Assembly: GCA_016720935.1 (NCBI GenBank) | Contig: JADKJP010000007.1 | Span: 124,001 to 188,000, forward strand | DNA length: 64,000 nucleotides | Source: Bacteroidota bacterium | GTDB taxonomy: Bacteria > Bacteroidota > Bacteroidia > AKYH767-A > 2013-40CM-41-45 | Direction: 5' to 3' | Part shown: positions 1 through 9,753 of the stretch, piece after piece | Layout of the letters: every line of letters begins with the position of its first letter | How positions within the stretch are numbered: position 1 is the first letter of the stretch | Made by a program: the position numbers and the translations under genes | Notes under the pieces: generated by a model | The model's input: the letters and a program-made list of their open reading frames with translations, nothing else | Databases searched by the model: none | Told to the model about the DNA's origin: nothing

Positions 1-422
1 ATTTCTTCTTCCAGTTGCTTGGAATCCCATGCTGAATATCCCGCAAGGAATTTTATCTGATCCGGCAAAATCTCACCGGCTTCGATCATCATTTTTAATT
101 GCTGATAATTTCCTCCCCAGTATACACCCTCTGCAATTTTGTGACTCCCCTCCAATGCGGGAACGGAATGCACATAATAAATAGAATCCAAACGTAAAGA
201 TCCGCCCCAATATACAGGAGCATCGAATTCAGGGAAATCATCCAATGCCTCGTGGATCAATAAAGGTGTAGGTTTATTGATGATAAATCCGATGGAACCT
301 TTCTTGGTATGCTGACTGATCAGCACCACAGAACGTTTAAATGTTGGCTCAGGGTTAAAAGGCTCAGAGATCAGCAAGGCGCCTACTTTCGGTTTAGGTT
401 TCCGACTGCTCTTCTTGGCCAT
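1..422 (-). CDS. YqgE/AlgH family protein, 3' end outside the window
   Basis: The minus frame opens with ATG at 422 and runs without a stop to base 1, giving 140 visible codons. The family is normally about 185-190 residues, so roughly the last quarter lies outside. After a basic N-terminus (MAKKSSRKPKPK) come the family signatures: a 'GALLISEPF' start, 'GSIGFIINKP', 'VYWGGS', and near the edge 'LAGYSAWDSKQLEEE', which matches the conserved GYxGWxxxQLExE motif. YqgE/AlgH proteins are cytoplasmic; their biochemical role is not settled. The identification is from motifs read directly; the function is unknown. It points the same way as the four genes to its right. Confidence 0.9.
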   Translation of the reverse strand, partial: MAKKSSRKPKPKVGALLISEPFNPEPTFKRSVVLISQHTKKGSIGFIINKPTPLLIHEALDDFPEFDAPVYWGGSLRLDSIYYVHSVPALEGSHKIAEGVYWGGNYQQLKMMIEAGEILPDQIKFLAGYSAWDSKQLEEE

Positions 423-519
423 GTTGGTTTACGTTTATATTGCTTTAACTAAAATTGGATACAAAAGTTCCAGTACAAACGCCTGAAAGCAGTTTGTCTT
501 ATTAAAAACCAATAAAAAA

Positions 520-1776
520 TTAATTGAGAATAAGTATCTTCTTGTTAATCAGTATATTATCTGATTTCAAGGAAAGGAAATAAAGACCAGGATTTTTCAA
601 TAAAAAAGCTGGAATCTCAAGTTCTGACCTTCCCGGCGGGTAAAAATTCATCCCGGAATCCCAGATGACTTTTCCGGTAATATCGCTCAGCTGCAGGTTT
701 GCATAAGCTGAATGTGTTGTTTGAAAAGTAATTTTCCCATGATCCTGAATTGGATTTGGATACACATTCAGGTTAAAGACAGAAGTATTTTGTTCTTCTA
801 TTCCGCTAGTCGGACCGATATCAAACCATGCATATACCGGTAAATGATCAGAAGAGTAATACAAAGCATTCGCCACGTTTGTGGGAACAGCGGTATTGGT
901 GCCATAGTTCACAGACTGATCGTAATGGTTTCCGTCGTTTCCCATCGGTGTGAGCGAACCGGGTTGATAATAAATACCTGTGGGTTCAGTTACAGCACGA
1001 GAAAGTAAAATCATATCAAAGCGATCATTCATACCTCCGTATGAACCACCGCCAAGGGAATTTAATCTTGTCGACTGAGTGTGATAAATACTGTAAACCG
1101 GATCGTTCCAGGTGCCTGTCATGATTAGCGGATCATAAAACCTGCCATCAGTACCAGCATGCGGCTGAAGAAGTTTCTGATAAGCGCTTTCATAGTCGCC
1201 ATAGATATTAAAATCACCACATACTATAAAGTTAGTTCCGGCTGGCAGCTGATCAGTAACCGCCCGAAGATCGTCCACCTCCCCTGCTCTTTGCAACTCA
1301 TTGGAAGTTCCACTGCTCGCTTTAAGATGAACAGCATAAATCAGAATTGTATCGTCCGTCGCTTTGAAGACAAGTGTAAATTGACTGATGTCTCTGAGCG
1401 ATGTTGTAATCCGGACGTTACTCACAAACCGAAAAAGTGAATCCTTGTAAAAGATGCCATTGTTCGTATCCTGTCCCTGAATATAAGTTCCCTGACGGTA
1501 TACAGGACCATTGGCATTCATCACACTATTCAGAAACCAGGTGGTACTATAAGTCGAAGTATTTTCTTCTGTGACCAGAATATCCGGTTCTTCGTATTGC
1601 ACAACTGTACGGTAATCAGGACAGCGATCGGTACTATCCTGTGTTGCCGAACTGGTATTCGGCCAGTTGAGCAGATTCCAGCACATGATTTTCACAGATG
1701 AAATCTGTGCAATCGCTGGCAAAGAAATCAGTGCCATACCGGCAAAGAAGAAAAAGAAACGTATGAGCCTTGGCAT
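520..1776 (-). CDS. Secreted endonuclease/exonuclease/phosphatase-fold protein with T9SS type A sorting domain
   Basis: A 418-residue exported protein. Residues 1-23 form a signal peptide (MPRLIRFFFFFAGMALISLPAIAQ). The body has the DNase I-like fold motifs: 'KIMCWNLLNW' near the start of the mature protein, 'NFIVCGDFNIYGD' (the GDFN motif), and 'YYSSDHLPVYAWF' (the SDHxP motif with the catalytic histidine). Substrate could be nucleic acid, a phosphoester or a sphingolipid; motifs do not decide. The last ~80 residues, from 'NLNVYPNPIQDHGKITF', form a type A Por secretion sorting domain, so it is probably exported through T9SS to the surface or medium. It ends 11 bp after the S41 protease gene upstream on the same strand, suggesting co-transcription. 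Confidence 0.88.
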   Translation of the reverse strand: MPRLIRFFFFFAGMALISLPAIAQISSVKIMCWNLLNWPNTSSATQDSTDRCPDYRTVVQYEEPDILVTEENTSTYSTTWFLNSVMNANGPVYRQGTYIQGQDTNNGIFYKDSLFRFVSNVRITTSLRDISQFTLVFKATDDTILIYAVHLKASSGTSNELQRAGEVDDLRAVTDQLPAGTNFIVCGDFNIYGDYESAYQKLLQPHAGTDGRFYDPLIMTGTWNDPVYSIYHTQSTRLNSLGGGSYGGMNDRFDMILLSRAVTEPTGIYYQPGSLTPMGNDGNHYDQSVNYGTNTAVPTNVANALYYSSDHLPVYAWFDIGPTSGIEEQNTSVFNLNVYPNPIQDHGKITFQTTHSAYANLQLSDITGKVIWDSGMNFYPPGRSELEIPAFLLKNPGLYFLSLKSDNILINKKILILN

Positions 1777-1787
1777 TATTACAAAAA

Positions 1788-3407
1788 TTATTTACCGGCG
1801 AGTTTCATTTTCTCGAATGTGTTGTTGCTGATTGCTTCTATCGCTTTTTGTAATGCACCATTGAGATCATTGATCACTTCAAAATATGCATCCGTATCCC
1901 AAAGATTTCGGGCTAACAAAGCTTTGAGTTGAATTTTTATTAGCGGTAAGGAAGCATTATAGCCGGCAGTATCCATGGTTACCCCTTGTTTTGCAGCAAA
2001 TGCAAAAAAGTCGTCGAGGAATTTTTGTTCAATTTTAAATTTCTCGCGGAACACCTGGATGGTTGGATAATCTGTTTTTAACTGATTACGGTTGTTATCG
2101 GTATAGGTCAGTGTAAAATCATTTAATGCTCCTTTGCGAAGCAGGTTGCTGTAATAATTGCTGCCCATAGTTGTATCAAGTGGAACAAACAAATCCGGCA
2201 TAATTCCACCGCCACCTTTTACAACACGTTTTGCATTGGTAAAATACTTTGTTGAATCAGCAAAATGAATGCTGTCCGCATTAAACAATTCGCCTTGTTT
2301 GTACCGGTTGTTCAGATCGGAATCGTATTCATCTTCATCACCCAATTGATAAGGTTTCTGAATACATCTTCCTGAAGGCGTATAATAGTGTGCAACGGTC
2401 AAACGGATGACGGAACCATCAGGCAACTGAAAAGGTTTCTGAACAAGGCCTTTCCCGAATGAACGGCGACCGATAATCAGTCCGCGGTCCCAATCCTGTA
2501 CAGCTCCGGAAACAATTTCAGAAGCAGATGCGGATGTCTCGTCGATCAGAATTGCAAGTTTTCCTTTTTCCCATCCTCCGGTAGTAGTAGAATTAAAATC
2601 GTCAGACGGACTGTTTCTGCCTCGTGTGTATACAATTTTCTTTCCTTCAGAGAGGAATTCATCCGAAAGTTCTACAGCACGGTTGAGATAACCACCACCG
2701 TTATTTTGCAAATCCAGGATAAGACTGGTCGCGCCTTGTTCTTTCAGTTTGCTCAAAGCCTTTTTAAATTCTTCTACCGTTGAATCAGCAAAACGGCTGA
2801 TTTTAATATAACCAATCTGCGGAGCGACCATGTAGGAGGCATCCACACTAAACAATGGAATCTGATCCCTGGTAATGACGTATTCAATAAGCTCAGGAAC
2901 CCCACGACGGAAAATCGCTACTTTCACTTTCGTTCCTTTATCGCCGCGAAGTTTTTTAAGGACATCATTGTTAGTGATTTTGATACTGGCTACATTTTTA
3001 TCATCAATGGTAACGATCCTGTCACCGGCACGAATTCCGAGTTTTTCAGAAGGGCCTCCGGGAATGGTTTGTGTGACCATGATGGTATCTTCATGGATAT
3101 TGAATTGAATTCCCACTCCTTCAAACTTACCCACCAATGGTTCATTCATTTCACGCATTTCCTCAAGCGGAATATAAACTGAATGCGGATCCAGGGTTTT
3201 GATCATCGCTTTCAAAGCTTCTTCGGTAAGCTTCTTATCATTTACCGTATCCACATAATAATATTTAATCACTTCCAGAGCATAATCCATTTTTGTAGGC
3301 TGGAGCGCCTGTGAGTATGAGGAATGAATAGTTCCTGCGAACAAGTAAGCAGTAAGAATTAATGCCAGGTAACGGGAAATCACGTTTTGATTCATTTTGA
3401 TTTTCAT
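1788..3407 (-). CDS. S41 family C-terminal processing peptidase (CtpA/Prc-like)
   Basis: A 539-residue periplasmic serine protease. An N-terminal signal or anchor segment (about residues 11-32) is followed by the N-terminal helical part, a PDZ domain (about 85-170, with 'GVGIQFNI' and 'GIRAGDRIVTID'), then the S41 catalytic core. The catalytic serine is most likely S294 in 'ETSASASEI', with the general base K319 in 'RRSFGKGLVQ', 25 residues later as in E. coli Prc. These enzymes trim C-termini of periplasmic or exported proteins. A start 12 bp later (MNQN) is also possible. A TATCTTTG promoter element lies 20 bases upstream. The endonuclease-fold gene follows 11 bp downstream. Confidence 0.95.
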   Translation of the reverse strand: MKIKMNQNVISRYLALILTAYLFAGTIHSSYSQALQPTKMDYALEVIKYYYVDTVNDKKLTEEALKAMIKTLDPHSVYIPLEEMREMNEPLVGKFEGVGIQFNIHEDTIMVTQTIPGGPSEKLGIRAGDRIVTIDDKNVASIKITNNDVLKKLRGDKGTKVKVAIFRRGVPELIEYVITRDQIPLFSVDASYMVAPQIGYIKISRFADSTVEEFKKALSKLKEQGATSLILDLQNNGGGYLNRAVELSDEFLSEGKKIVYTRGRNSPSDDFNSTTTGGWEKGKLAILIDETSASASEIVSGAVQDWDRGLIIGRRSFGKGLVQKPFQLPDGSVIRLTVAHYYTPSGRCIQKPYQLGDEDEYDSDLNNRYKQGELFNADSIHFADSTKYFTNAKRVVKGGGGIMPDLFVPLDTTMGSNYYSNLLRKGALNDFTLTYTDNNRNQLKTDYPTIQVFREKFKIEQKFLDDFFAFAAKQGVTMDTAGYNASLPLIKIQLKALLARNLWDTDAYFEVINDLNGALQKAIEAISNNTFEKMKLAGK

Positions 3408-3426
3408 AGATAAATTAAAGGAAATA

Positions 3427-3434
3427 CAAAGATA
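3427..3434 (-). promoter_or_regulatory. -7 promoter element TATCTTTG for the S41 protease gene
   Basis: Exact match to the Bacteroidota -7 consensus TAnnTTTG on the minus strand, 20 bases before the start at 3407. No convincing -33 TTG at the right distance. Confidence 0.6.
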
Positions 3435-3606
3435 CGCACAGAGGTGTTAATAAGTGTGAATGCGCTTATTTCTTTCAACCGGAGCTATCTTAATAAAGTT
3501 TCATGCAATCCGGCTAATTTGTGATAAAACGCTTCTCTCCTGCCGGAATCAAGCATTCTACCGGCAAGATAATCTGAAGAAGAAATGAAGAAATTTTAAG
3601 CGGATT

Positions 3607-5955
3607 TTATTTAGGTCTTTTTATTCCAAAAGGAATCTTCAGATTCACACACACGTTTCTTCCCATATCACGAACTCCAATTGTGCGGATGAGTGACAGA
3701 TGATTGAAATAACCGGTGTTCATCAGGTTATTCGCCGAGATGCTCAAATCAAACATCTCGTGTCCCCAGCGGAAACTACCTCCGAGGTGGAGATCCAGAA
3801 GATCATAGCCTTCGCTTGTTGTTTCAAAGGTGGCCACTTCTCCCTGTTCAAAATATTTGCTGTATACAAGCTGCAGGTATGGATTGTACACATAATTCAT
3901 TTTGTTCTTTTTAAATTTCAATGCGGCTACAAATTTATCCGCCGGTATATAGGGTAGGTTTCCTCCATTCTCCAATTCAGCCTTCATGATTCCGTACGAC
4001 AAATTCAAATCAATCCATTGCGCTTTTTCAGGGTGGATATCAAGGGCAAATTCAGCGCCTGAAATTGTAGCATCGTCCTGGCGATATTCATAGAACGGAA
4101 GTAATGAATCTACACCACCGATTGAAACGGTTTTGAATCCTCCGTTATTTTTCAAATAAATATAACCTGTAATTTTATTATAAAAACCTTCCAGATGGAT
4201 ATCTAAATTTTTGCTATTCAGTATGGCAGCAAAATCGCCTTCCAAATTTTGTTCAATGTCGAGGTTTTTATTTCCTGCTTCAAAACGATAGGTTCCCTCG
4301 TGTTTTCCATACACTCCCAACTGAGCATAATTTGGCGCGGTAAAACCGGTTGAAACATTCGCCTTCAATGTAAGGTGTTCAATCGGATGATAGGCAGTAC
4401 CGATAGAACCATTTGCCAGAGAGAAATTCCTGTCAAATTTTAGAAATGGCCGTTCATCCGGACTTACTGAAATTTCGGAACTTTCATAGGATTTAACACT
4501 CAGACTTCTCGCATCAAATCGGCCGCCGGCAAGGAAATTCCATTTCTTCACATCATAGCGAATCAAGGCGTAAAATCCAAGATCAGTTTCGTCAGCATCC
4601 GGAACCAGTCCTTCTTTTCCTGAATTCTTATTACTTTGAATCAATCCCTGTGTTCCTATTGTGTAACCAAATTTTTTCTCTGAATTGGAAGAATATTTTA
4701 AATCATAAGTAATGGAATTAAGTTTTAACGCGATTGCATCTTCTTTTTGCTTATCAGGCAATGGTTCGAATTCCTTACGGTCGTTAAGCTGATATGATAA
4801 ATTGAAATTGACTTTCGAAGAACCCAACACGATTGTATTTTCCAGAGCCGCCACATGGGAAGTCACATCCTGATAAGGAGCTTCCATTTCCCGGTCACGT
4901 TGTTCGGCATTGAGGTCACCGGGTTCAAGGGTTGAATCATTTTCAATTTCAACAATTCCGATTTGTTGATTCAAATAGGAATAAGTGAATTTACTGACTC
5001 CCCATTTTTTACTCATACCAATCACAAATTTACCATTGGTAGACATGAATTTTGAATTGGCTGCAAACTCTTTGTCTTCCGTATTCTTTTTCACTTCTTC
5101 TCCTTCACCCTGTACATAACTGGTATGAGAATTCGCGCCAAAGCGGACGGAATAGAAAAGTCCTTTTGCGGATGTACCTTTTACACCTGCTTCTGAAACG
5201 ATACCCAAGGTGTTTGTATGAAATCCAAGATTTACATCGCCTACTACATTCCCACTGATGGCCGGTTTTTCATCCGTAAAAATGATGGTTCCTCCCATGG
5301 CATCAGCACCATAAATCAAAGCGGCAGGGCCTTTGATGACTTCCACTTTATCGACTCCATTTTCATTGATGCCCATGTCGTGACGGTCATCCCAGGGCTG
5401 ATTATCAATCCGTGTACCATATTGATAAAGCAATAAACGGTTGAATGATAAACCACGGATCACAGGTTTGGTGATTCCGTTTCCCAGAGAGATTTTATCA
5501 ATACCCTGCTCATATGACAAGCGTTGCAGTAATCCCATATTTCCATCGCGTTTGAGATCATGTGCAGAATAAGTGATTACGGGATAAGGTATATCATCCG
5601 GCAATTTTGTACTGTTGCTCGTAATTGCAACCTCTTCCAATTCCATAGCAGACGGCTCCATTTCAATGTTGAGCACAGTGGCGCTGTCTTTTGTGTTGAT
5701 TGTACGAACAACAGATTTATAACCGATTCTCGTGAACTGAATATTCACCACTCCTATTCCGACATTTCGTAAAATGTAAGTTCCTCCTTCTTTAGAAATA
5801 TCATAGCGATTAAAATCCGGAATATATACGGCAACATTATCCAGAAATTTGGTTTTGTCCTTTTGATCCGAGACAATTCCGCTGACGGTATGCTGTGCCA
5901 TTGACTCCATTGACAATGCAAAAATGAAGATCACCAGGGATAGATACTTGTACAT
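3607..5955 (-). CDS. TonB-dependent receptor, ZnuD-like, with carboxypeptidase-like N-terminal domain
   Basis: A 782-residue outer-membrane receptor. Order: signal peptide (1-20, ending MAQ), a carboxypeptidase-regulatory-like beta domain (about 22-110, 'HTVSGIVSD...'), a plug domain (about 120-235, with 'KPVIRGLSFNRLLLYQYGTR' and 'VEVIKGPAALIYGADAMGG'), then a 22-strand type barrel ending in 'NVCVNLKIPFGIKRPK'. The plug motif and ending resemble the ZnuD group of receptors, which take up zinc or other metals, but the group is broad and the ligand is inferred only. No SusD-like lipoprotein lies beside it, which argues against a SusC glycan system. It is monocistronic by spacing (199 bp and 159 bp gaps). 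Confidence 0.9.
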   Translation of the reverse strand: MYKYLSLVIFIFALSMESMAQHTVSGIVSDQKDKTKFLDNVAVYIPDFNRYDISKEGGTYILRNVGIGVVNIQFTRIGYKSVVRTINTKDSATVLNIEMEPSAMELEEVAITSNSTKLPDDIPYPVITYSAHDLKRDGNMGLLQRLSYEQGIDKISLGNGITKPVIRGLSFNRLLLYQYGTRIDNQPWDDRHDMGINENGVDKVEVIKGPAALIYGADAMGGTIIFTDEKPAISGNVVGDVNLGFHTNTLGIVSEAGVKGTSAKGLFYSVRFGANSHTSYVQGEGEEVKKNTEDKEFAANSKFMSTNGKFVIGMSKKWGVSKFTYSYLNQQIGIVEIENDSTLEPGDLNAEQRDREMEAPYQDVTSHVAALENTIVLGSSKVNFNLSYQLNDRKEFEPLPDKQKEDAIALKLNSITYDLKYSSNSEKKFGYTIGTQGLIQSNKNSGKEGLVPDADETDLGFYALIRYDVKKWNFLAGGRFDARSLSVKSYESSEISVSPDERPFLKFDRNFSLANGSIGTAYHPIEHLTLKANVSTGFTAPNYAQLGVYGKHEGTYRFEAGNKNLDIEQNLEGDFAAILNSKNLDIHLEGFYNKITGYIYLKNNGGFKTVSIGGVDSLLPFYEYRQDDATISGAEFALDIHPEKAQWIDLNLSYGIMKAELENGGNLPYIPADKFVAALKFKKNKMNYVYNPYLQLVYSKYFEQGEVATFETTSEGYDLLDLHLGGSFRWGHEMFDLSISANNLMNTGYFNHLSLIRTIGVRDMGRNVCVNLKIPFGIKRPK

Positions 5956-6114
5956 ACTTAAATATTTGCAGTAAAAATAAGTAAACTCCGCTAATGATGA
6001 AGCGGAAAATAAAATAGAACAGATTGATGTTGAGAGAGTTCTAAAGTATTTTAAAACCGGTCCGATTTTTCAAACAATTCAGGCAATATGTGTATGTGAT
6101 TTTTCCTGATATGC

Positions 6115-7347
6115 CTATACGCCTGACATGGATTCGCCGGCAATATATCCGGTTGTCCATGCTGCCTGAAAATTAAAGCCACCCGTCAGTGCATCAATAT
6201 CCAATACCTCTCCTGCGAAATACAAATTAGGGACAACTTTACTTTGCATGGTTTTGAAATCAACTTCCTTTAATGAAACTCCACCACAGGTTACAAATTC
6301 TTCTTTGAAAGTTGTTTTACCGCTGACTGTATATTTATCCGAATAAATAATTTCGGAAAGACGATTCAATTCTTTTGAAGAAAAATCCGCCCAGATAGTA
6401 TCATCAGAAATACCGGCTTTGTAGACTAAAAATTCCCATAATCGTTTTGGTATTCCGGTAGATGGTGTTTGTGCTACGGCTTTTTTAGGAGAGTTCTTTT
6501 TTAAAGAGTGCAGGAACTCTTTTATCTCCTCCTGATTGAGCTTACCTGTCCAGTTGACATTTATTTCAAACTGATAATTCAATTCCTCCAGCTTTCTTGC
6601 ACCCAGTGAACTCAGCTTTAAAATCGCAGGGCCACTCATTCCCCAGTGTGTGATTAAGAGTGGGCCTTCCTGTTGAAATTTTGTCCCGTTAATCTTAACC
6701 AATGCATTGGAAACACTCAGTCCCATCAACGAGGTAATCTGATTTCCCGGCATATTGAAAGTAAACAATGAAGGAACCGGAGGAACAATTTTATGTCCCA
6801 AATCCGCGAGCCAGTTGAAGGAAGCAAGCGAAGGAAATCCGCCACTGGCGACAAGGACAGCATCCGCGATAACATCCTCGTGTCCGTCAAAAAATAAACG
6901 GATCTTTTTTGAAGGCATTGGCTGCAACTTTTTCACTTTGGCTTCCCTTTCTATAATCACTCCTACCCGGTTTGCCTGTTCCAAAAGACATTCAACAATT
7001 GTAGAAGAATCATTGCTGATTGGAAACATTCTCCCATCCTCTTCCACTTTCAAATCAACTCCATTATTCCGAAACCATTCTACTGTTTGTTCCGGTCCAA
7101 AACGATGAAAAGGACCCAACAATTCCTTACTTCCTCTTGGGTAAAAGTGTACTAAAACCGAAGGATCAAAACAGTGATGCGTCACATTGCAGCGTCCGCC
7201 ACCGCTGATTCTGACCTTGGTTAAAAGTTTATCACTCTTTTCATAAATGACCACCCTTGCTGATGGATTCATTTGTGCCGACTGAATTGCAGCAAAGAAA
7301 CCGGCAGCACCTGCACCAATTATTGCGATATGTCTGGGTGAATCCAT
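6115..7347 (-). CDS. HI0933/YhiN-family FAD-dependent oxidoreductase
   Basis: A 410-residue flavoprotein. The N-terminal Rossmann motif is clear ('IAIIGAGAAGFFAAIQSA'), followed by the family signature 'KVRISGGGRCNVTH' at about residues 45-58 and the C-terminal FAD motif 'LYFAGEVLDIDALTGGFNFQAAWTTG'. Family members are annotated as NAD(P)/FAD-dependent or aminoacetone oxidase-type enzymes; the physiological substrate is unknown for most. Length is typical. An imperfect -7 element (TATCTTAG, 7356-7363) sits 9 bases upstream of the start, and a heptamer repeat array begins 24 bases upstream. Confidence 0.92.
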   Translation of the reverse strand: MDSPRHIAIIGAGAAGFFAAIQSAQMNPSARVVIYEKSDKLLTKVRISGGGRCNVTHHCFDPSVLVHFYPRGSKELLGPFHRFGPEQTVEWFRNNGVDLKVEEDGRMFPISNDSSTIVECLLEQANRVGVIIEREAKVKKLQPMPSKKIRLFFDGHEDVIADAVLVASGGFPSLASFNWLADLGHKIVPPVPSLFTFNMPGNQITSLMGLSVSNALVKINGTKFQQEGPLLITHWGMSGPAILKLSSLGARKLEELNYQFEINVNWTGKLNQEEIKEFLHSLKKNSPKKAVAQTPSTGIPKRLWEFLVYKAGISDDTIWADFSSKELNRLSEIIYSDKYTVSGKTTFKEEFVTCGGVSLKEVDFKTMQSKVVPNLYFAGEVLDIDALTGGFNFQAAWTTGYIAGESMSGV

Positions 7348-7370
7348 TTGGTGGACTAAGATAGGGAATC

Positions 7371-7521
7371 GTTGGTAGTTGTTAGTTGTTAGTTGTTAGT
7401 GCTTGGTGGTTAGTGCTTGGTGGTTAGTGCTTGGTGGTTAGTGCTTGGTGGTTAGTGCTTGGTGGTTAGTGCTTGGTGGTTAGTGCTTGGTGGTTAGAGA
7501 CTGGTGCTTAGTTGTGAGTGG
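7371..7521. repeat. Heptamer tandem array (TTAGTTG, then 14-mer TTAGTGC-TTGGTGG)
   Basis: Lies between divergent genes. Two TTAGTTG units (7382, 7389) lead into seven copies of a 14-mer made of TTAGTGC plus TTGGTGG (starts at 7396, 7410, 7424, 7438, 7452, 7466, 7480), then TTAGAGA, CTGGTGC, TTAGTTG. The 7-bp register is unbroken throughout. Confidence 0.95.
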
Positions 7522-7609
7522 ATTTGATGTTTATTGGATGTGCGGTTTTATTCAATTTTCATATTAAAATTCATATTGTCATGTGAAGAAAATTCAAATC
7601 TTTGCGGGG

Positions 7610-9691
7610 ATGAAATTATTCGGTGACGATACTTTAGCATTGTTTGAATTTGACAGGGTCAGAGACCGTGTGGAACATCATTGCAGATCGGCTTCCGGCA
7701 AGCGTAAAGCGCTGGAACTCGCACCAATAGCGGATCGCGACTACCTCACACTGGTCTTAAAGCAAGTTGATGAATTCAAGCAAACACTGAATCAGCATGG
7801 TTATTTTCCGGATCTGACTTTTGAAGACTTTGAAGAAGAATCCCAGCTATTGCTTATTTCGGGATCCATGTTACTTGAAGTGCAGTTCAGTAAGATCCGA
7901 TCAGCATCCGTCTCCATTAACGCGATCCTGAAATTTCTGAATGACCGGAAAGCTTCTTATCCCAATCTCCTCCTGCTGACTCAAAATGTCTACATCACGC
8001 AGGAAATTATCGCGGCAATTGACTCGATCATCGATGCACATTCACAGGTAAAAAGCAGCGCCTCTCCAACTTTACAGGATATCCGGAATCAATTGAGTTC
8101 TAAACGGCGCGAAGCAGATAAACGCTTCCGTAGTTTTATTCTGGATCTGAAGAAAAAAGGTTGGTTGCGTGATAACGAAGAAAACTTTTACAACAACAGA
8201 CGTGTACTTGCCATGCCTTCTGAATACAAAAGAGAAGTCAAAGGCATTGTGCATGGAAAAAGTGAAAGTGGGAAAACCACATTTGTGGAACCGGAAGCAC
8301 TGGTTGAACTGAACAATGAAATTGCGGAACTGGAACAGGATGAACGCTATGAAATCAACCGTTTGTTACGGGAGTTAACGGATACATTGCGTCCGTTCAG
8401 CGCTTTGATCAGAGCCTATCATGAAGTGCTGACAGCATTTGATCTTGTGAGGGCAAAAGCAAATTTCGCTCTGGAGATCAAAGCGAATTTACCGCAGTTG
8501 AGTAAAAATTCAGTCGTGCGCCTGGTTAATGCATACCATCCCCTGCTCTATTTACAGAATCGTATTCAGAATAAAGAAATCATTCCGTTGTCCATTGAAC
8601 TCAAGCAGGACAGCAGGATTGTGATCATCAGCGGACCAAATGCCGGAGGAAAATCGATTACCTTAAAAACGGTCGGGCTCTTGCAGATCATGTTGCAAAG
8701 CGGTTTGCTCGTTCCCGCGGAAGAAAAATCAGAAATGTGTTTCTTCAATCATTTACTGGCAGATATCGGCGATAGTCAGTCAATAGAATACGCTCTCAGT
8801 ACCTATAGCTCCCGCCTGATCCGGATGAATCAGTTTCTTCGGATGGCCAACAACCGTACCCTGATTCTGATCGATGAATTTGGCACGGGTACGGATCCTG
8901 AGCTTGGCGGAGCGATCGCGGAAGTTGTACTCGAGGAATTGAACAAACGAAAAGCTTTTGGTGTGTTTACTACCCATTACACCAATATCAAATTGCTGGC
9001 GGATCATCTGGATGGCGTACGCAATGCTTCCATGCTTTTTGATCCTGAGACTTTGCAGCCCAAATACAAATTAATATCCGGACAACCCGGAAGTTCCTAC
9101 ACTTTTGAAGTAGCTGAAAGAATCGGTTTACCAAGACATGTTTTGGACAGAGCAAAGAAAAAAGTACAGCAGGACAAAATCAAACTGAACGCGATGTTAT
9201 CCACTTTGCATTCACAAAAAGTGCAGCTTGAACAACAGCTTCATTCTTTGAAGAATAAAGAAGACCGGACCACCGCTTCTGCTGAAAAATTCGAGCAACT
9301 GCGTGAAAAGCTGGAAAGCAAACTGGAACAGGAAAAATCCAAACGGGACGAGAATCGCAAGCTCCTCGAATTGGGACGACGCATGCAAATTCTCGCGGAA
9401 GAATGGGATAAGTCAAAAGACAAGAAACCCATTATTAAAAAGTTTGTCGGTCAGATGACCGCAGAGAAAAAGAAAAAAGCCGCTGACAATGCTCCCGAAA
9501 AAATCGAGAAACGTCGCCAGGCTTTAATCGAAAAGCTGAAAAAAGAAATTCAGATTGGCAGTAAAGTGAGGATGCTGAAAGGCAAACAAATTGGTATCGT
9601 TGAAGAAATAAAAAAGAATACGATTTATGTCAACTTCGGAACAATGTTGGCAAAAGTGGCGATTGAAAACCTGGAGATTGCGGAGGAGTGA
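7610..9691 (+). CDS. mutS2: MutS2-type ATPase lacking the C-terminal Smr domain
   Basis: From ATG at 7610 the protein has 693 residues (an in-frame GTG at 7583 would add nine). I prefer 7610 because MutS2 proteins begin close to the 'LFEFDRVRDRVEHHC' helix and a promoter-like AATCTTTG (7597-7604) would lie inside the longer form. Domains: helical lever/clamp region, then the ABC ATPase with Walker A 'SGPNAGGKSITLKT', signature 'STYSSRL', Walker B 'LILIDEFGTGTDP' and 'FTTHY', then a long coiled coil and a KOW-like end ('GSKVRMLKGKQIGIVEEI'). It stops there, so the Smr nuclease domain of B. subtilis MutS2 is absent. Bacteroidota may encode Smr separately. MutS2 acts on branched DNA or stalled ribosomes; the role here is inferred. 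Confidence 0.88.
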   Translation: MKLFGDDTLALFEFDRVRDRVEHHCRSASGKRKALELAPIADRDYLTLVLKQVDEFKQTLNQHGYFPDLTFEDFEEESQLLLISGSMLLEVQFSKIRSASVSINAILKFLNDRKASYPNLLLLTQNVYITQEIIAAIDSIIDAHSQVKSSASPTLQDIRNQLSSKRREADKRFRSFILDLKKKGWLRDNEENFYNNRRVLAMPSEYKREVKGIVHGKSESGKTTFVEPEALVELNNEIAELEQDERYEINRLLRELTDTLRPFSALIRAYHEVLTAFDLVRAKANFALEIKANLPQLSKNSVVRLVNAYHPLLYLQNRIQNKEIIPLSIELKQDSRIVIISGPNAGGKSITLKTVGLLQIMLQSGLLVPAEEKSEMCFFNHLLADIGDSQSIEYALSTYSSRLIRMNQFLRMANNRTLILIDEFGTGTDPELGGAIAEVVLEELNKRKAFGVFTTHYTNIKLLADHLDGVRNASMLFDPETLQPKYKLISGQPGSSYTFEVAERIGLPRHVLDRAKKKVQQDKIKLNAMLSTLHSQKVQLEQQLHSLKNKEDRTTASAEKFEQLREKLESKLEQEKSKRDENRKLLELGRRMQILAEEWDKSKDKKPIIKKFVGQMTAEKKKKAADNAPEKIEKRRQALIEKLKKEIQIGSKVRMLKGKQIGIVEEIKKNTIYVNFGTMLAKVAIENLEIAEE

Positions 9692-9753
9692 TTTTGGATT
9701 TTGGATTTTAGATTTTAGATTTTAGATTTTAGATTGATGAGTTACGAGTTACG
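9691..9753. repeat. Heptamer array ATTTTGG/ATTTTAG then AGTTACG
   Basis: Two ATTTTGG, four ATTTTAG, one ATTGATG and two AGTTACG units follow in one 7-bp register. The first base of the array is the last base of the mutS2 stop codon TGA (9689-9691). Confidence 0.93.

Noticed and set aside
3607..5955. SusC/SusD polysaccharide utilisation locus
   Set aside because: No SusD-like lipoprotein or glycan enzymes adjoin the receptor, and its plug motif is ZnuD-like.
7371..7521. CRISPR array
   Set aside because: The units are contiguous 7- or 14-bp tandem repeats without unique spacers, and no cas genes are present.
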